Source: JBAXTE01 sp964653595
GTDB lineage: Bacteria; Bacteroidota; Bacteroidia; Bacteroidales; WCHB1-69
Direction: 5' to 3'
DNA length: 64,000 nt
NCBI GenBank assembly: GCA_964653595.1
Contig: CAZZHH010000007.1
Location: 1-64,000, forward strand
Both the position numbers and the translations under genes were made by a program. Shown piece after piece: positions 19,952 to 30,579 of this stretch. A model generated the notes under the pieces. That model was not told where the DNA came from. It searched no databases and worked only from the letters and a program-made list of their open reading frames with translations. How positions within the stretch are numbered: position 1 is the stretch's first letter; every line of letters begins with the position of its first letter.

Positions 19952-21964
19952 ATGAGTTTTGAATTGGTATCTTCTTTTAAACCTTCTGGAGATCAGCCCA
20001 CTGCAATAAAAGAGCTGACCGATGGTCTCCATGCGAATGAATCATCGCAGACACTATTAGGCGTAACCGGATCGGGTAAAACATTTACTATTGCAAATGT
20101 GATAGCAAATGTGAACAGACCAGCATTGGTATTAAGTCACAACAAGACCCTTGCAGCACAATTGTATAGTGAATTTAAACAATTTTTTCCCAACAATGCG
20201 GTTGAGTATTTCGTCTCCTATTACGATTATTATCAGCCTGAAGCATTTATCCCCTCTACCAATACATACATAGAAAAGGATTTAAACATTAATGAAGAGA
20301 TAGAGAAATTAAGATTAAGTGCCACTACTTCTCTCCTCTCTGGACGACAAGATGTAATCATTGTATCCTCTGTTTCTTGTATCTATGGCATTGGAAATCC
20401 AGATGATTTTAAAGGAAATATCATTTCCTTAGCGGTGGGACAAGTATATTCATTAAATATTTTTTTGTTAGACTTAGTAAACTCGTTATACTCTCGAACG
20501 GAGGGTGAGTTTAAACGTGGAAATTTTAGAGTTAAAGGAGATACCGTAGATCTGTTTCCAGCCTATGCAGATGTTGCTTATCGGATCATCTATTGGAACG
20601 ATGAAATTGAATCTATCCATTCAATAGAGCCTACTAGCGGCAAAGTTATCCAGGCGGAGAAAAATTTGAATATTTATCCAGCGAGTATATTTGTAACGTC
20701 TAAAGACACGATTAATCAAGCCATTGAACAGATTCAATTAGATTTGCAATTGCAGATAAGATATCTTAAAGAAATTGGCAGACATTTGGAAGCTAAACGT
20801 CTTGAAGACCGGGTGATATATGATGTAGAAATGATTAAAGAGTTGGGTTATTGTTCTGGTATTGAAAATTATTCACGCTATTTTGATGGTAGGGATGCTG
20901 GAACAAGGCCTTTTTGTTTGATTGATTTCTTTCCAGAAAATTTTGTCACCATCATTGACGAGAGTCATGTTACCATTCCCCAAATTAGAGCAATGTACGG
21001 AGGCGATAAATCTAGAAAAACAAACCTTGTAGATTATGGATTTAGGTTACCAGCAGCATTAGATAACCGGCCCTTAACCTTTGATGAGTTTGAATCTCTC
21101 ACTCCTGCAACGATATATGTTAGTGCCACCCCAGCCGATTACGAGTTAGAAAAATGCCATGGTGTAATCGTAGAGCAAGTTGTACGTCCTACAGGGTTGC
21201 TTGATCCAGTTATTGAAGTTAGGCCCTGCATCAATCAAGTAGATGATCTTTTGGAAGAGATTGAAAAAACAGTTTCAAAAAAAGAGCGGGTGTTGGTAAC
21301 AACGCTCACAAAAAGGATGGCGGAAGAGTTGACAAAATATTTATATCGCTTAGATATCAACACAAAATATATCCACTCCGATGTGGACACCCTAGAGCGA
21401 GTAGAAATTTTAAATGACTTACGATCTGGAAATATTGATGTCATTGTGGGAGTAAACCTATTAAGAGAAGGGTTAGATTTACCCGAAGTATCCTTAGTAG
21501 CGATTTTAGATGCTGACAAGGAGGGGTTTTTACGATCAGCACGATCGTTAACCCAAACTGCAGGAAGAGCTGCTAGAAACGTAGAGGGAAGAGTGATTTT
21601 TTATGCCGACAAAATTACAAACTCCATGAGAGTTACCATGGACGAGACTTCAAGAAGAAGGGAAAAGCAAATTGCATATAATATTCAAAATGGAATTACA
21701 CCAAGAACTATATCTAAAAAAATAGAATCCAATTTTAAAAACGAAACACACTCCACTCGCACACAATATGCACAACCAACGGATGTAGAACGCATTGCAG
21801 CAGAGGAACCAAAAATCATTTATAAATCTAAGGAACAACTAAAAAAAGAGTTGAATAAACTTCGGAAATCGATGGATAAAGCAGTAAAAGAGCTTGACTT
21901 TATGGAAGCTGCAACCATCCGAGATTTAATGAGCAAAATTCAGAAAAAGATAGAGGAATCTTAA
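19952..21964 (+). CDS. uvrB: UvrABC system protein B
   Basis: DNA damage-verifying helicase of nucleotide excision repair. Seen: Walker A GVTGSGKT (37-44), the beta-hairpin region YYDYYQPEAFIP (90-101), DESH (336-339), helicase motifs V and VI (LREGLDLPEVSLVAILD, QTAGRAARN) and a C-terminal UVR domain that binds UvrC (about 630-670). Length 670 is normal. It ends the rightward block that starts with mutL; if all are on one transcript, mismatch repair and excision repair would be regulated together. Confidence 0.97.
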   Translation: MSFELVSSFKPSGDQPTAIKELTDGLHANESSQTLLGVTGSGKTFTIANVIANVNRPALVLSHNKTLAAQLYSEFKQFFPNNAVEYFVSYYDYYQPEAFIPSTNTYIEKDLNINEEIEKLRLSATTSLLSGRQDVIIVSSVSCIYGIGNPDDFKGNIISLAVGQVYSLNIFLLDLVNSLYSRTEGEFKRGNFRVKGDTVDLFPAYADVAYRIIYWNDEIESIHSIEPTSGKVIQAEKNLNIYPASIFVTSKDTINQAIEQIQLDLQLQIRYLKEIGRHLEAKRLEDRVIYDVEMIKELGYCSGIENYSRYFDGRDAGTRPFCLIDFFPENFVTIIDESHVTIPQIRAMYGGDKSRKTNLVDYGFRLPAALDNRPLTFDEFESLTPATIYVSATPADYELEKCHGVIVEQVVRPTGLLDPVIEVRPCINQVDDLLEEIEKTVSKKERVLVTTLTKRMAEELTKYLYRLDINTKYIHSDVDTLERVEILNDLRSGNIDVIVGVNLLREGLDLPEVSLVAILDADKEGFLRSARSLTQTAGRAARNVEGRVIFYADKITNSMRVTMDETSRRREKQIAYNIQNGITPRTISKKIESNFKNETHSTRTQYAQPTDVERIAAEEPKIIYKSKEQLKKELNKLRKSMDKAVKELDFMEAATIRDLMSKIQKKIEES

Positions 21965-22057
21965 TCCCATTTTTTCTTAGTTGGAGAATGAGAAATGGCA
22001 TTAAAACCAGGTTCTATTCGTAAATTTAAGCAGAAATGTAAAAGTAAATAGAAGTAT

Positions 22058-22657
22058 TTATTTAATTTTTTTTGAGCCAAAGACACTCAAAAATTGAGTT
22101 TTAGATCGATTTTGCTGAAAGATTCCTTTTTTAACATCTTTGACCTCTTCTATTGAGTAAAAGGCATCGGGGATAGTTTCTTCAATAACTCGGATAAATT
22201 CAGGTAAACTTTTACGAGAAATAATGGAAAAGATAATTTTCAGTTCTCCCATTCTTCCTTCCGCATCGATGATACTATACCCAATATTATGGGAATTCAT
22301 ATAATTTTTGAGTTCGCTATAATCGGTTTTCTGAAAAATACGAACAATTACATTTCCAAGAGACAATCTCTCTTCGAGAACGATACCCACATAATTGCCA
22401 ATGGCAAAGCCCAATCCATATGCAAAAAAAGTAACCCAATTATCCAAATGTTTTAATATTTGACTAACAGCAAGGAGCCAAATAAGCGACTCAAAAAAAG
22501 CAAGAATGGGGGCTAATTTTCGGTAGCCTTTAGAGACCAATATAAGACGAAGAGTCCCAATGCTTTGATCGCTAATGCGTGCAAGACAAATCAAGATTGG
22601 CAATATCACCCAGGTAAACAAGGGGTAATCGGTAGAAAAAATTGATAAAAGTTCCAT
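22058..22657 (-). CDS. UPF0316 family membrane protein (DUF5698/DUF2179)
   Basis: A 199-residue protein with three membrane helices in the first 105 residues (including an ARISDQSIGTLRLI segment typical of this family) and a C-terminal cytosolic DUF2179-like alpha/beta domain (about 105-175). Function unknown. It follows the YD-repeat-like gene with a two-base gap, so the two are co-transcribed leftward. Confidence 0.8.
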   Translation of the reverse strand: MELLSIFSTDYPLFTWVILPILICLARISDQSIGTLRLILVSKGYRKLAPILAFFESLIWLLAVSQILKHLDNWVTFFAYGLGFAIGNYVGIVLEERLSLGNVIVRIFQKTDYSELKNYMNSHNIGYSIIDAEGRMGELKIIFSIISRKSLPEFIRVIEETIPDAFYSIEEVKDVKKGIFQQNRSKTQFLSVFGSKKIK

Positions 22658-22659
22658 GG

Positions 22660-23598
22660 TTAATTATAAAATTCGTAAACTAAATCGGTACTTACTCTTT
22701 TTACTAATTCGTATTCATCCTCATCTTCCTCTTCTATTAGCTCTTTTTTCTCCCTAAAATAAGTCCCAGTTTCAACCAGTAAATCTTCATTATAAGCATA
22801 TTCCCAACGGACTAAAAGTTGATCGTTTGCATCTAATTTTTCTTGAAAATCTAAAAGACCATCGTCATTATATCCAAAAAGAGTAGTGAAAATTCCTTTT
22901 TGATCTTCTTCTACTTGTTTGATATTTCTTCCATCTTCATCAAACTCATAGGAAGTTCTCATTATCAGCTGATCCTTTTTGTTGTAAATACAAGTTTTTG
23001 TTCTTTTCCCAGCATCGTTATATTCGTATGTATATACTCGTTTATCATTTTCAAGATGGTCGATATCCGATTCAGCAACTATATTTCCTTTGTCATCATA
23101 TTGAAATTGTTTTTCAGATTCTAGAACATTCTCATCATTGAAATGCTTTTCATTGATTAACTTTCCCTGTTGATATTCAAATTTAATGGAGGAATATAAT
23201 TCGTCGCTAGAATCCATGTTACGTTTTTCAATAATTTGATCCTCTGCATCATAGATAATATGCGTATAATCGTTATCGTCCATTTCTGCGAAATAGCATG
23301 CTATTCCGATTAATTTACCTTCGGCAGAGTAGTCGTACGTGTGAGTTTCAAGAATTTGATCATCTTCATCGTATACACTATGTTCAATCAGTTGATTATT
23401 ATCATTAAATTTATTGGTGTAGTGGTTTTCAATCCAACCATCTGGACGATACCCAATCTCCTTAATAACATTGGAATATTGGTCAAATTCTTTAATCGAA
23501 GCCAAATAGATATCTTTAGAAACGGCATAATCGAACTCGCCTAATGCTTTATCGTTTTTAATATATGTTTTAATCGATTTTATTAATTTTTGAGACAT
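22660..23598 (-). CDS. Hypothetical protein with YD-like repeats
   Basis: A 312-residue acidic protein without signal peptide or membrane helix. It consists of about ten repeats of roughly 22 residues with a Y-x-x-x-D/G-x-L/I pattern (YDAEDQIIEK, YDDKGNIVAE, YNDAGKRTK, YNDDGLLDF), related to the YD/RHS repeat and to MORN-like antiparallel strands. Without an export signal it is probably cytoplasmic. No catalytic motif is visible and I cannot name a function. It shares a 72-base divergent promoter region with the prolyl oligopeptidase. Confidence 0.75.
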   Translation of the reverse strand: MSQKLIKSIKTYIKNDKALGEFDYAVSKDIYLASIKEFDQYSNVIKEIGYRPDGWIENHYTNKFNDNNQLIEHSVYDEDDQILETHTYDYSAEGKLIGIACYFAEMDDNDYTHIIYDAEDQIIEKRNMDSSDELYSSIKFEYQQGKLINEKHFNDENVLESEKQFQYDDKGNIVAESDIDHLENDKRVYTYEYNDAGKRTKTCIYNKKDQLIMRTSYEFDEDGRNIKQVEEDQKGIFTTLFGYNDDGLLDFQEKLDANDQLLVRWEYAYNEDLLVETGTYFREKKELIEEEDEDEYELVKRVSTDLVYEFYN

Positions 23599-23670
23599 AA
23601 AAATTACTTTAATACTTGAAAATTATTAACTTTGGCAAAGTTATATAAAAGAAAACAAAACAACTAGAAA

Positions 23671-25809
23671 ATGAGAACAAAAATTTTTGCATTATTCATA
23701 TTTTTTTCATCTATGGTTTCGATAAACGCACAAAAAACATCCTATCCAAAGACAAAAAAGGGAACAGAATCGAACACCTACTTTGGCACTAAAGTCTCTG
23801 ATCCATACCGTTGGCTTGAAGATGACAAATCTAAATCGACAGCAGATTGGGTGAAATCTCAGAATGCAGTAACCAATAAATATCTTGCATCCATTCCGTA
23901 TCGGGATAAGATGAAAACTCGCCTTACAGAACTTTGGGATTACCCTAAAATGGGAGTTCCATTTAGAAAAGGAGATTATCTTTTTTATTACAAAAATAGT
24001 GGAACCCAGAATCAAAGTGTTTTATTTGTTCAAAATTTGAACACGAATATAGAACGCGTTCTACTGGATCCAAACACCATGTCGGCAGATGGTACCTTGT
24101 CTATTGGGTCGATATCTGTTACCAATGATGGAAAATTTCTTGCTTATACATCTGCAAAAAGTGGGTCTGATTGGAATGAAATCAACATTTTAGAAGTAGA
24201 AAGCGGAATTCCATTATCAGAGACAATACAATGGGTTAAATTTTCGAATGTTGAGTGGAAAGAGAGTGGCTTTTACTACAGTCGTTACGATGAGCCCAAA
24301 GGTAGTGCATTATCCCAGAAAAATGAGTATCATAAAATTTACTACCACGAACTAAATACCCCTCAATCGAAGGACAGATTAGTTTATGAAAATAAAAACG
24401 CTCCTTTGCGTAATTACTCCTTGTCAATAAGCGAAAACAATGAATGGGAGTTTTTGTATGAAACAGAATCTACTAGTGGAAATGCCCTTTGGTATAGAAA
24501 AGCGGGTAACGACAAAACTACCTTTACTGCAATCTCTAAAGAATTCACCTTTGATTATTCCATTGTGGACGAAATTAATGGCAAATTTTTAATGCTGACC
24601 AACAATCAAGCTCCAAATAAAAAGTTGGTATGGGTAGATCCGAATAATCCAGAGCCAAATTATTGGAGGCCATTTTTAGGTGAATCATCTTCTGTGATAC
24701 AATCGGTAAGCATTGTAAACGGGATGGTGTATGTACAAACATTAGAAAAAGCACAATCTGTTGGTTATTTTTACGATTTTAATGGCAAATTAATCAAAGT
24801 CCTTACCTTACCCGGTTTAGGCACTATCAGTGGTTTTTCGGGCAACAAAAACGATGCAACTGCCTATTATGGATTTACTTCCTTTACTTACCCATCTACC
24901 ATCTTTAAACTTGATTTGAAAAATTTAACATCTACCCTATTTTTTGAATCAAAAATCGATTTTAATCCAAATGATTATAAAGCCGAACAAGTAATATATA
25001 AGAGTAAGGATGGAACCCCAGTGAGTATGTTTGTCATTCATCACAAATCGATTAAGATGGACGGAACCAATCCTACGTTACTGTATGGATATGGCGGCTT
25101 TAATGTTAGTCTTACTCCCTCTTTTAGTTTAAGCCGTTTGTTATTTTTAGAGCAAGGAGGTGTAATTGCTATTCCTAACCTCAGAGGAGGTGGAGAATAC
25201 GGTCGTAAATGGCATCAGGCGGGGACCAAGCTAACCAAACAAAACACCTTTGACGACTTCATTTTCGCCGCCCAATACCTAATAGATAACAAATACACAT
25301 CAAGTACAAGATTAGCCATTCAAGGTGGCTCCAATGGCGGTTTACTAGTGGGCGCATGCATGACACAACGTCCGGATTTATTCAAAGTAGCCATCCCTCA
25401 AGTCGGAGTTTTAGATATGTTACGTTACCACCTATTCACGATTGGTTGGGCATGGAAGACCGATTATGGTAGTAGCGAAAATGAGGAGGAATTTAAATAT
25501 TTGTACAAATATTCCCCATTGCACAATCTAAAAAAGGGAACAAAATATCCTGCAACCCTGATTACTACTGCCGATCACGACGACAGGGTAGTTCCTGCAC
25601 ACTCTTTCAAATTTGCAGCAACCTTGCAAGAGTGCCAATCCGGAGAAAATCCAACTCTAATCCGTATTGAATCTAAAGCAGGTCACGGTGCGGGAAAACC
25701 TACAGCAAAAACGATTGAAGAAGCTGTGGATATCTGGGCATTTATTTTTACTAATTTAGGACTTCCATATCTTTCCAAAACAGAATTAAAAAATCGTTTA
25801 AACCGATAA
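23671..25809 (+). CDS. Prolyl oligopeptidase family serine peptidase (S9A), exported
   Basis: Peptidase cutting oligopeptides after proline, or a close relative. 712 residues: signal peptide (about 1-20), an N-terminal seven-bladed beta-propeller beginning DPYRWLED, and a C-terminal alpha/beta-hydrolase. Catalytic residues: Ser554 in GGSNGG, Asp in DHDDRVVP (635-642) and His672 in AGHGAG. RGGGEYGRKWHQAG and LYGYGGF are family signatures. The signal peptide puts it in the periplasm. A TAACTTTG -7 element (23627-23634) lies about 37 bases upstream of the start. Confidence 0.93.
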   Translation: MRTKIFALFIFFSSMVSINAQKTSYPKTKKGTESNTYFGTKVSDPYRWLEDDKSKSTADWVKSQNAVTNKYLASIPYRDKMKTRLTELWDYPKMGVPFRKGDYLFYYKNSGTQNQSVLFVQNLNTNIERVLLDPNTMSADGTLSIGSISVTNDGKFLAYTSAKSGSDWNEINILEVESGIPLSETIQWVKFSNVEWKESGFYYSRYDEPKGSALSQKNEYHKIYYHELNTPQSKDRLVYENKNAPLRNYSLSISENNEWEFLYETESTSGNALWYRKAGNDKTTFTAISKEFTFDYSIVDEINGKFLMLTNNQAPNKKLVWVDPNNPEPNYWRPFLGESSSVIQSVSIVNGMVYVQTLEKAQSVGYFYDFNGKLIKVLTLPGLGTISGFSGNKNDATAYYGFTSFTYPSTIFKLDLKNLTSTLFFESKIDFNPNDYKAEQVIYKSKDGTPVSMFVIHHKSIKMDGTNPTLLYGYGGFNVSLTPSFSLSRLLFLEQGGVIAIPNLRGGGEYGRKWHQAGTKLTKQNTFDDFIFAAQYLIDNKYTSSTRLAIQGGSNGGLLVGACMTQRPDLFKVAIPQVGVLDMLRYHLFTIGWAWKTDYGSSENEEEFKYLYKYSPLHNLKKGTKYPATLITTADHDDRVVPAHSFKFAATLQECQSGENPTLIRIESKAGHGAGKPTAKTIEEAVDIWAFIFTNLGLPYLSKTELKNRLNR

Positions 25810-25892
25810 TACAACACATTTAATTCACAAAACAAAGGATAATAAAAAATTGGGACCTCAAATATTTAAGTATAATCATTAAAATCTGTCAA

Positions 25893-26303
25893 ATGAGAAT
25901 CATTGCATCCATCCTATTTATTTGTATATCTATTGGAGTATATGGACAAAACGAAAAAGCCAAAACAAATCCTTACGACGTAAATGTCTCCACATCCCAA
26001 GTGGACGCAACTTTTCCTGGAGGGCAGGACTCGTTGATGGTATTTATCTGGAAAAACCTTGTATATCCTGAAGCGGCAAAACAAGCTAATGTAAGTGGGG
26101 AAGTTCAAATTAGTTTTGATGTCAACTTTGACGGAGCTCTTATCAACTTCAACAAAATTACCAATTTGGGATATAATTTGGAGAATGAATTGATCCGGGT
26201 GTTAAAATTATCCCCAAAATGGATTCCAGCGGAAGTAAACAAAACCAAGTTCCGGCAACAGTATCTCCTTTCTTTTCCAATTAGTCGGTATAATCAGAAG
26301 TAA
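25893..26303 (+). CDS. Small exported TonB C-terminal domain-like protein
   Basis: A 136-residue protein with a signal peptide (about 1-18, YGQ cut site) and a single TonB-C-like fold (about 35-132: FPGGQDSL, a YPEAAKQANVSGEVQISFDV core and a WIPAEVNKTK end). It lacks the membrane anchor and proline-rich spacer of real TonB, so it is not an energy transducer by itself. Such stand-alone modules are common in Bacteroidota and their role is unclear. It is followed by a strong terminator. Confidence 0.75.
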   Translation: MRIIASILFICISIGVYGQNEKAKTNPYDVNVSTSQVDATFPGGQDSLMVFIWKNLVYPEAAKQANVSGEVQISFDVNFDGALINFNKITNLGYNLENELIRVLKLSPKWIPAEVNKTKFRQQYLLSFPISRYNQK

Positions 26304-26331
26304 GCATCAAAAGTTGTTAGTTTTAAAATAG

Positions 26332-26366
26332 AGAAAGAGGCTGTTTTTGGGAACAGCCTCTTTTAC
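26332..26366 (+). terminator. Rho-independent terminator after the TonB-C-like gene
   Basis: AAAGAGGCTGTT pairs with AACAGCCTCTTT (12 bp, six-base loop) and ends in Ts. The remainder of the 414-base gap up to 26717 is AT-rich and shows no further gene. Confidence 0.85.
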
Positions 26367-26717
26367 AATGTAGAATAATGATGAACACACTTGTCTTTAA
26401 TCTAGGGAAATTAAAAATCATCATCCCATTGCACAACAATCAATAAATAAGTCAATTAGCAGTAATTAAACTCGAAAACTACTGACGACAATCGACCCTG
26501 TTGTTTATTCCTGATTGTATCTTAAATAACTATTTACATTGCCAGATATGATTAAGGTATAATCGTCTTAGGGAAAAAATGACATCGACAATGCTATTAT
26601 TCTATTAAAACTTAACTCTTTTTCATATATAAATACCTTGTTTGTGAAACTTACATTTTATCATCTATAAAAAAACAAGAAAGAGGTACTTTTAAAATCC
26701 ATCATTGTATATCTTCA

Positions 26718-29700
26718 TTATTTTGCACCCAAAATTGTTACATGTCCGATATATTCGTGTATTTTTTTTGAGAAGTCAAACAATCTAATTCTATAGACAA
26801 AAACACTGTTGATATCAGCTGCCTTTCCGTCAATTAGGCCATCCCAACCTTTATCGAATGCATTGCTAAAGAAAATCAGTTTACCCCATCTGTCAAAAAT
26901 TTTCATGGAGTACCCTTCTTCCAAATACCCTTTCCCAAATGGGCGGAACACTTCATTCAATCCATCATTATCAGAAGTAAAAGCATTAGGGATATAAATA
27001 GTGATATCATCATAGATCGTAACTGTTTTTAACATTGTATCAACACATCCATAAGCATCAACAACTTCAAGGATTACATCGAATGTATTGCTGCTTGCAT
27101 AATTGTGTAAAGGGTTGCTCATTGCACTGTTTTCCCCATCACCGAAATCCCAAAAATAACTGACTGCTCCAACAGATTCATTCACAAAATGGATTAATGA
27201 ATTTGACAAAGATGTTTGTTGCGGTGTCACATAAAAATCGGCAGTTGGACCAATTTCATTAGCAATATTCACCAGTAAAGTGTCGGTACAGACTTCATCC
27301 GAAGCAATTACCATATACGTTCCCGCAGTTAGCCCGGAGATAGTTTCTCCAAATCGTGGCGGGGATGTTTGCCAAATATAAGAATAAACAGAATTCATAT
27401 TATCGACTAGTACGGTAGCACCGCCAATTCCTTGATTGCAATGATCATTGTTTGTGCTTACCAAGTTCAGTTCAGGCACAGGAGTACTCGTCATTGATGC
27501 ACTCCCTGCGACCGAACAACCATTATTATCCGTCACTGTCACAAAATAAGTTCCAATATTTAAATTCTCAATGATCGAGTCATTGCCACCTGAATTCCAC
27601 AAATATGTAAATGGACTTTGACCATTGATAGCGTGAACCGATATGGATCCAGTAGATTTCAAACATTTCGCTTGTTGTATTGTATAATCAACAATTTGAG
27701 GATTTTGATTCACCTGAATTTCTTTTGTATAACTTGATGTACAACCATACATAGATGTTACTGTAACTACATATAAGGAATTTTCTGTCGGAGACAACAC
27801 AATGCATGAATCATTCATACCATTGTTCCAGTTATAAACAGATCCACCCCTAGCGCATAAATTTACAGACTCGCCATTACAAATAATTGAGTCCCCTATG
27901 ATTACAGCTGTAGGCTTCTGATCCACCAATACATTGTAAAATGTAGTCCCTTGGGTGCATTCACCACTATTTGTATATGAAACACTGACTAATTGATTAC
28001 CGACCTGATTCCAAGTAACCGTTATTGAATTTGATACCGTATCAGAAGTGATAACCCCTCCTGAAGAGACCGACCAAGAATAATTTGCCATGCCGATCTC
28101 CGTGGAGTAAACATTATTTTGAGAATCAATACAAACGGTGCTATCACCGATAATTGTTGACTGAGAAGGTGATTTTACCACAACGGTAGTTGATGCTGTA
28201 GCCGTTGCTTCACAACCTGGATTTCCTCCTGTAACTGATACTGTATATACGGTTGTAGATATTGGACTGGCAATCGGATTTGCAATATTCGGGTTTGATA
28301 AACCAATTGATGGACTCCATTGATAGGAAATTCCTCCAGTAGCAAATAATTGAGTGCTTTGCCCCAAACAGATTGTATCACTGTTAACAGACACTTCAGG
28401 AGTTAAAACACCTGTTGATGCGGAAATAATATAATCACAAACATCACCGGATTGTCCATCAATCATCAAGTAATACATCTGTCCAACTACCAAACCTGTT
28501 GCCATGACAGTCCCATTTTCCATTACTCCAGGGTTCCAACAATTGGAATGAGACACAAACGTATTGCAGTCATTCGTACTAAAAATTTGCATTTGAATTC
28601 CCCAATCGTTCTGGCAATTGCTAACATATACGTTTAGCACTGCAGTATCATTACTGGCAATAAATTTCAGCCACGAATTATTCTCAATGTATCCACAAAA
28701 AACCGAAGCCTCTAGCTGCTCATTATCCTCTGTGTATGAACTGCTTGTATTACCACAATATCCATTTAGGTTACATATCTGCGTTGCTGAGGAACAAAAA
28801 TCACTGGCTGGTGGATTTGTGCCACATGGAGGTGGTAGTGGCAATGGATTTTTGACACATAAATTAAATGTCCCGTTGGTAACAACCGCGGTTCCATAAG
28901 AATAAACACGAATATAATATGTTTGTCCCACAATGAGTCCAGTTAAAATTTCATTCTCTGGATCGGAATCAAAATAATCTATCGACACCAAGGAGCCACA
29001 TGAGCCAGAGAAAACTTCCGTCACAAAATCGGCACCTCCTAAGTTATCTAGAGTAACATATTGCGTATTTGCTTCTGCAACAAAAGAAAACCACACATCG
29101 TCATCTGCAGTTCCCACCGGATCGGCTATTCCTGAATTTGTTGAACACATCAAGCTGCCATTCACAACAGATGCACCTAGACAAACATTATCTGGATTTA
29201 TCGGTATTGCATTTGAACAATTGTCATTAACAGAACCCGTGTTAGAAAGATACACAACAGATGAAACAGAAGACTCGCCACTATTAAAACAAGTAACCAC
29301 CCTCCTATAATAACAACTAGAATCAAATGAAGCGGCATACAATGCATTTGTAGCATTTGTTACCGGATTCCATGGATCTCCGCCAGTCAACGAGTATTGC
29401 CATTGAAATAACAGACCACTTTGGATAGAAGCACCTGTAACACTCAATACACAATAATATCCAGGGCAACCAGTATTCGTCGTTGCAGTAGCCGTTCCAC
29501 CCAACGGAGTAGCCGAACAAGGAGGTGGCACCGTGCATGTCAATAAAATGTCATCAATGGCTATTGCTGCAGGATATGCTCCATCATTCTCCCACGAAAA
29601 CACGAGACGTTTGGTCGTTCCTGCATTCACATCAAGACCAGATATATTGACTGTTGTCCACGAAGTTGGTGTATCATAACCACCCGAAGCGCCGATATTC

Positions 29701-30176
29701 AAGCCCGATGATAATTGTGTTCCAGCGTTAGGGGTCGTGGTTGTCGGCAATAAGAAAACCTTTAAAAAATCGTATCCAGCATCTGGATTAATCAACTTGT
29801 ATTTAAATGACAATTGGATATTTGTTGCTCCATATGGGAATGTCACATCCCTATAAAAATGGTTTACGCTTGAATTTGAAGTGCCAAGCCACGTTGTCTG
29901 GTTTGTTCCAGTGAAAACACACGAGCTACCCGACGATGGAATTGGAGGGTTTCCAATATACCATTTATTGTTCGCTCCATTTACAACATTCCATCCATTT
30001 GTAGGAAATGTTAAACCTGTTTCAAAACTACCGTCTCCAGTGGAAAAGATCTGAGTTTGAGCTACCATTTGATCCAACCTGACAATAAATAAAAAAGCCA
30101 TAACAATTCCCACTTTAATATGAAACAAGATCTTATCAGCAATAATAAAACGTCTTTTTTTAATTAAATCAAACAT
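26718..30176 (-). CDS. Large cell-surface protein with PKD domain and type B T9SS (gliding-motility-type) C-terminal domain
   Basis: A 1152-residue exported protein. After the signal sequence (about 1-40) comes a jelly-roll-like module (about 42-215: STGDGSFETG, NGWNVVNGANNKWYIG, CVFTGTNQTTW, AIDDILL), then Ig-like and Cys-containing repeats, a bacterial pre-peptidase C-like module (about 315-440), several Ig/SprB-like strands, a PKD domain (about 975-1055, FWDFGDGENS) and a type B sorting domain of the gliding-motility-associated family (IPNAFTSDNDGLNEVF, MKIFDRWGKLIF, GWDG). Expected at the cell surface as an adhesin or structural protein. The same N-terminal module is in the next gene upstream, so the two are paralogues in part. 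A poly-T stretch (30177-30191) precedes the start. Confidence 0.88.
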   Translation of the reverse strand: MFDLIKKRRFIIADKILFHIKVGIVMAFLFIVRLDQMVAQTQIFSTGDGSFETGLTFPTNGWNVVNGANNKWYIGNPPIPSSGSSCVFTGTNQTTWLGTSNSSVNHFYRDVTFPYGATNIQLSFKYKLINPDAGYDFLKVFLLPTTTTPNAGTQLSSGLNIGASGGYDTPTSWTTVNISGLDVNAGTTKRLVFSWENDGAYPAAIAIDDILLTCTVPPPCSATPLGGTATATTNTGCPGYYCVLSVTGASIQSGLLFQWQYSLTGGDPWNPVTNATNALYAASFDSSCYYRRVVTCFNSGESSVSSVVYLSNTGSVNDNCSNAIPINPDNVCLGASVVNGSLMCSTNSGIADPVGTADDDVWFSFVAEANTQYVTLDNLGGADFVTEVFSGSCGSLVSIDYFDSDPENEILTGLIVGQTYYIRVYSYGTAVVTNGTFNLCVKNPLPLPPPCGTNPPASDFCSSATQICNLNGYCGNTSSSYTEDNEQLEASVFCGYIENNSWLKFIASNDTAVLNVYVSNCQNDWGIQMQIFSTNDCNTFVSHSNCWNPGVMENGTVMATGLVVGQMYYLMIDGQSGDVCDYIISASTGVLTPEVSVNSDTICLGQSTQLFATGGISYQWSPSIGLSNPNIANPIASPISTTVYTVSVTGGNPGCEATATASTTVVVKSPSQSTIIGDSTVCIDSQNNVYSTEIGMANYSWSVSSGGVITSDTVSNSITVTWNQVGNQLVSVSYTNSGECTQGTTFYNVLVDQKPTAVIIGDSIICNGESVNLCARGGSVYNWNNGMNDSCIVLSPTENSLYVVTVTSMYGCTSSYTKEIQVNQNPQIVDYTIQQAKCLKSTGSISVHAINGQSPFTYLWNSGGNDSIIENLNIGTYFVTVTDNNGCSVAGSASMTSTPVPELNLVSTNNDHCNQGIGGATVLVDNMNSVYSYIWQTSPPRFGETISGLTAGTYMVIASDEVCTDTLLVNIANEIGPTADFYVTPQQTSLSNSLIHFVNESVGAVSYFWDFGDGENSAMSNPLHNYASSNTFDVILEVVDAYGCVDTMLKTVTIYDDITIYIPNAFTSDNDGLNEVFRPFGKGYLEEGYSMKIFDRWGKLIFFSNAFDKGWDGLIDGKAADINSVFVYRIRLFDFSKKIHEYIGHVTILGAK

Positions 30177-30579
30177 ATTTTTTTTTTTTTTTATTTTATT
30201 ATTTTATTGGAGTTAATTTGTTCACATAATATTCTCTTTAGTTTACAAAAAATGCATTTTCTAAAAAAACAATAAACATTGCCAACACGCTATTTAGGGG
30301 AAATTAAATGAACGAGGGGAAATATAAGCATGTTCTGACAATGTTATTGTTTGTTTGTTAATATTTTAGCCACCATGATGATTTGACAATAAATATGATA
30401 GACTCCACCAATTTTTTGTGCTTTATCTAGGAATATGGTGTGCGGTAACGCTATTTCTTTTCTGGATTCTTAAAACTCATTTTCATATATTTTTCATTGA
30501 TTTTAAACAATAGATACCTTTGGATGTGAAAGAAAAAAACAAAATGCAAAAAACGCCGATAGTGCTATTGCTTAATGGT
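30177..30579 (-). other. Intergenic region between two large surface-protein genes
   Basis: 403 bases of AT-rich sequence. It contains the 15-base T run at 30177-30191 on the plus strand, which lies in the leader of the downstream gene. No gene, clear terminator or recognisable operator is seen. A segment near 30470-30540 loosely resembles the sequence at 26610-26660, which lies downstream of the paralogous gene; the match is weak. Confidence 0.4.

Noticed and set aside
25893..26303. TonB energy transducer
   Set aside because: Only a TonB-C-like domain with a cleavable signal is present; the membrane anchor and proline-rich spacer are missing.
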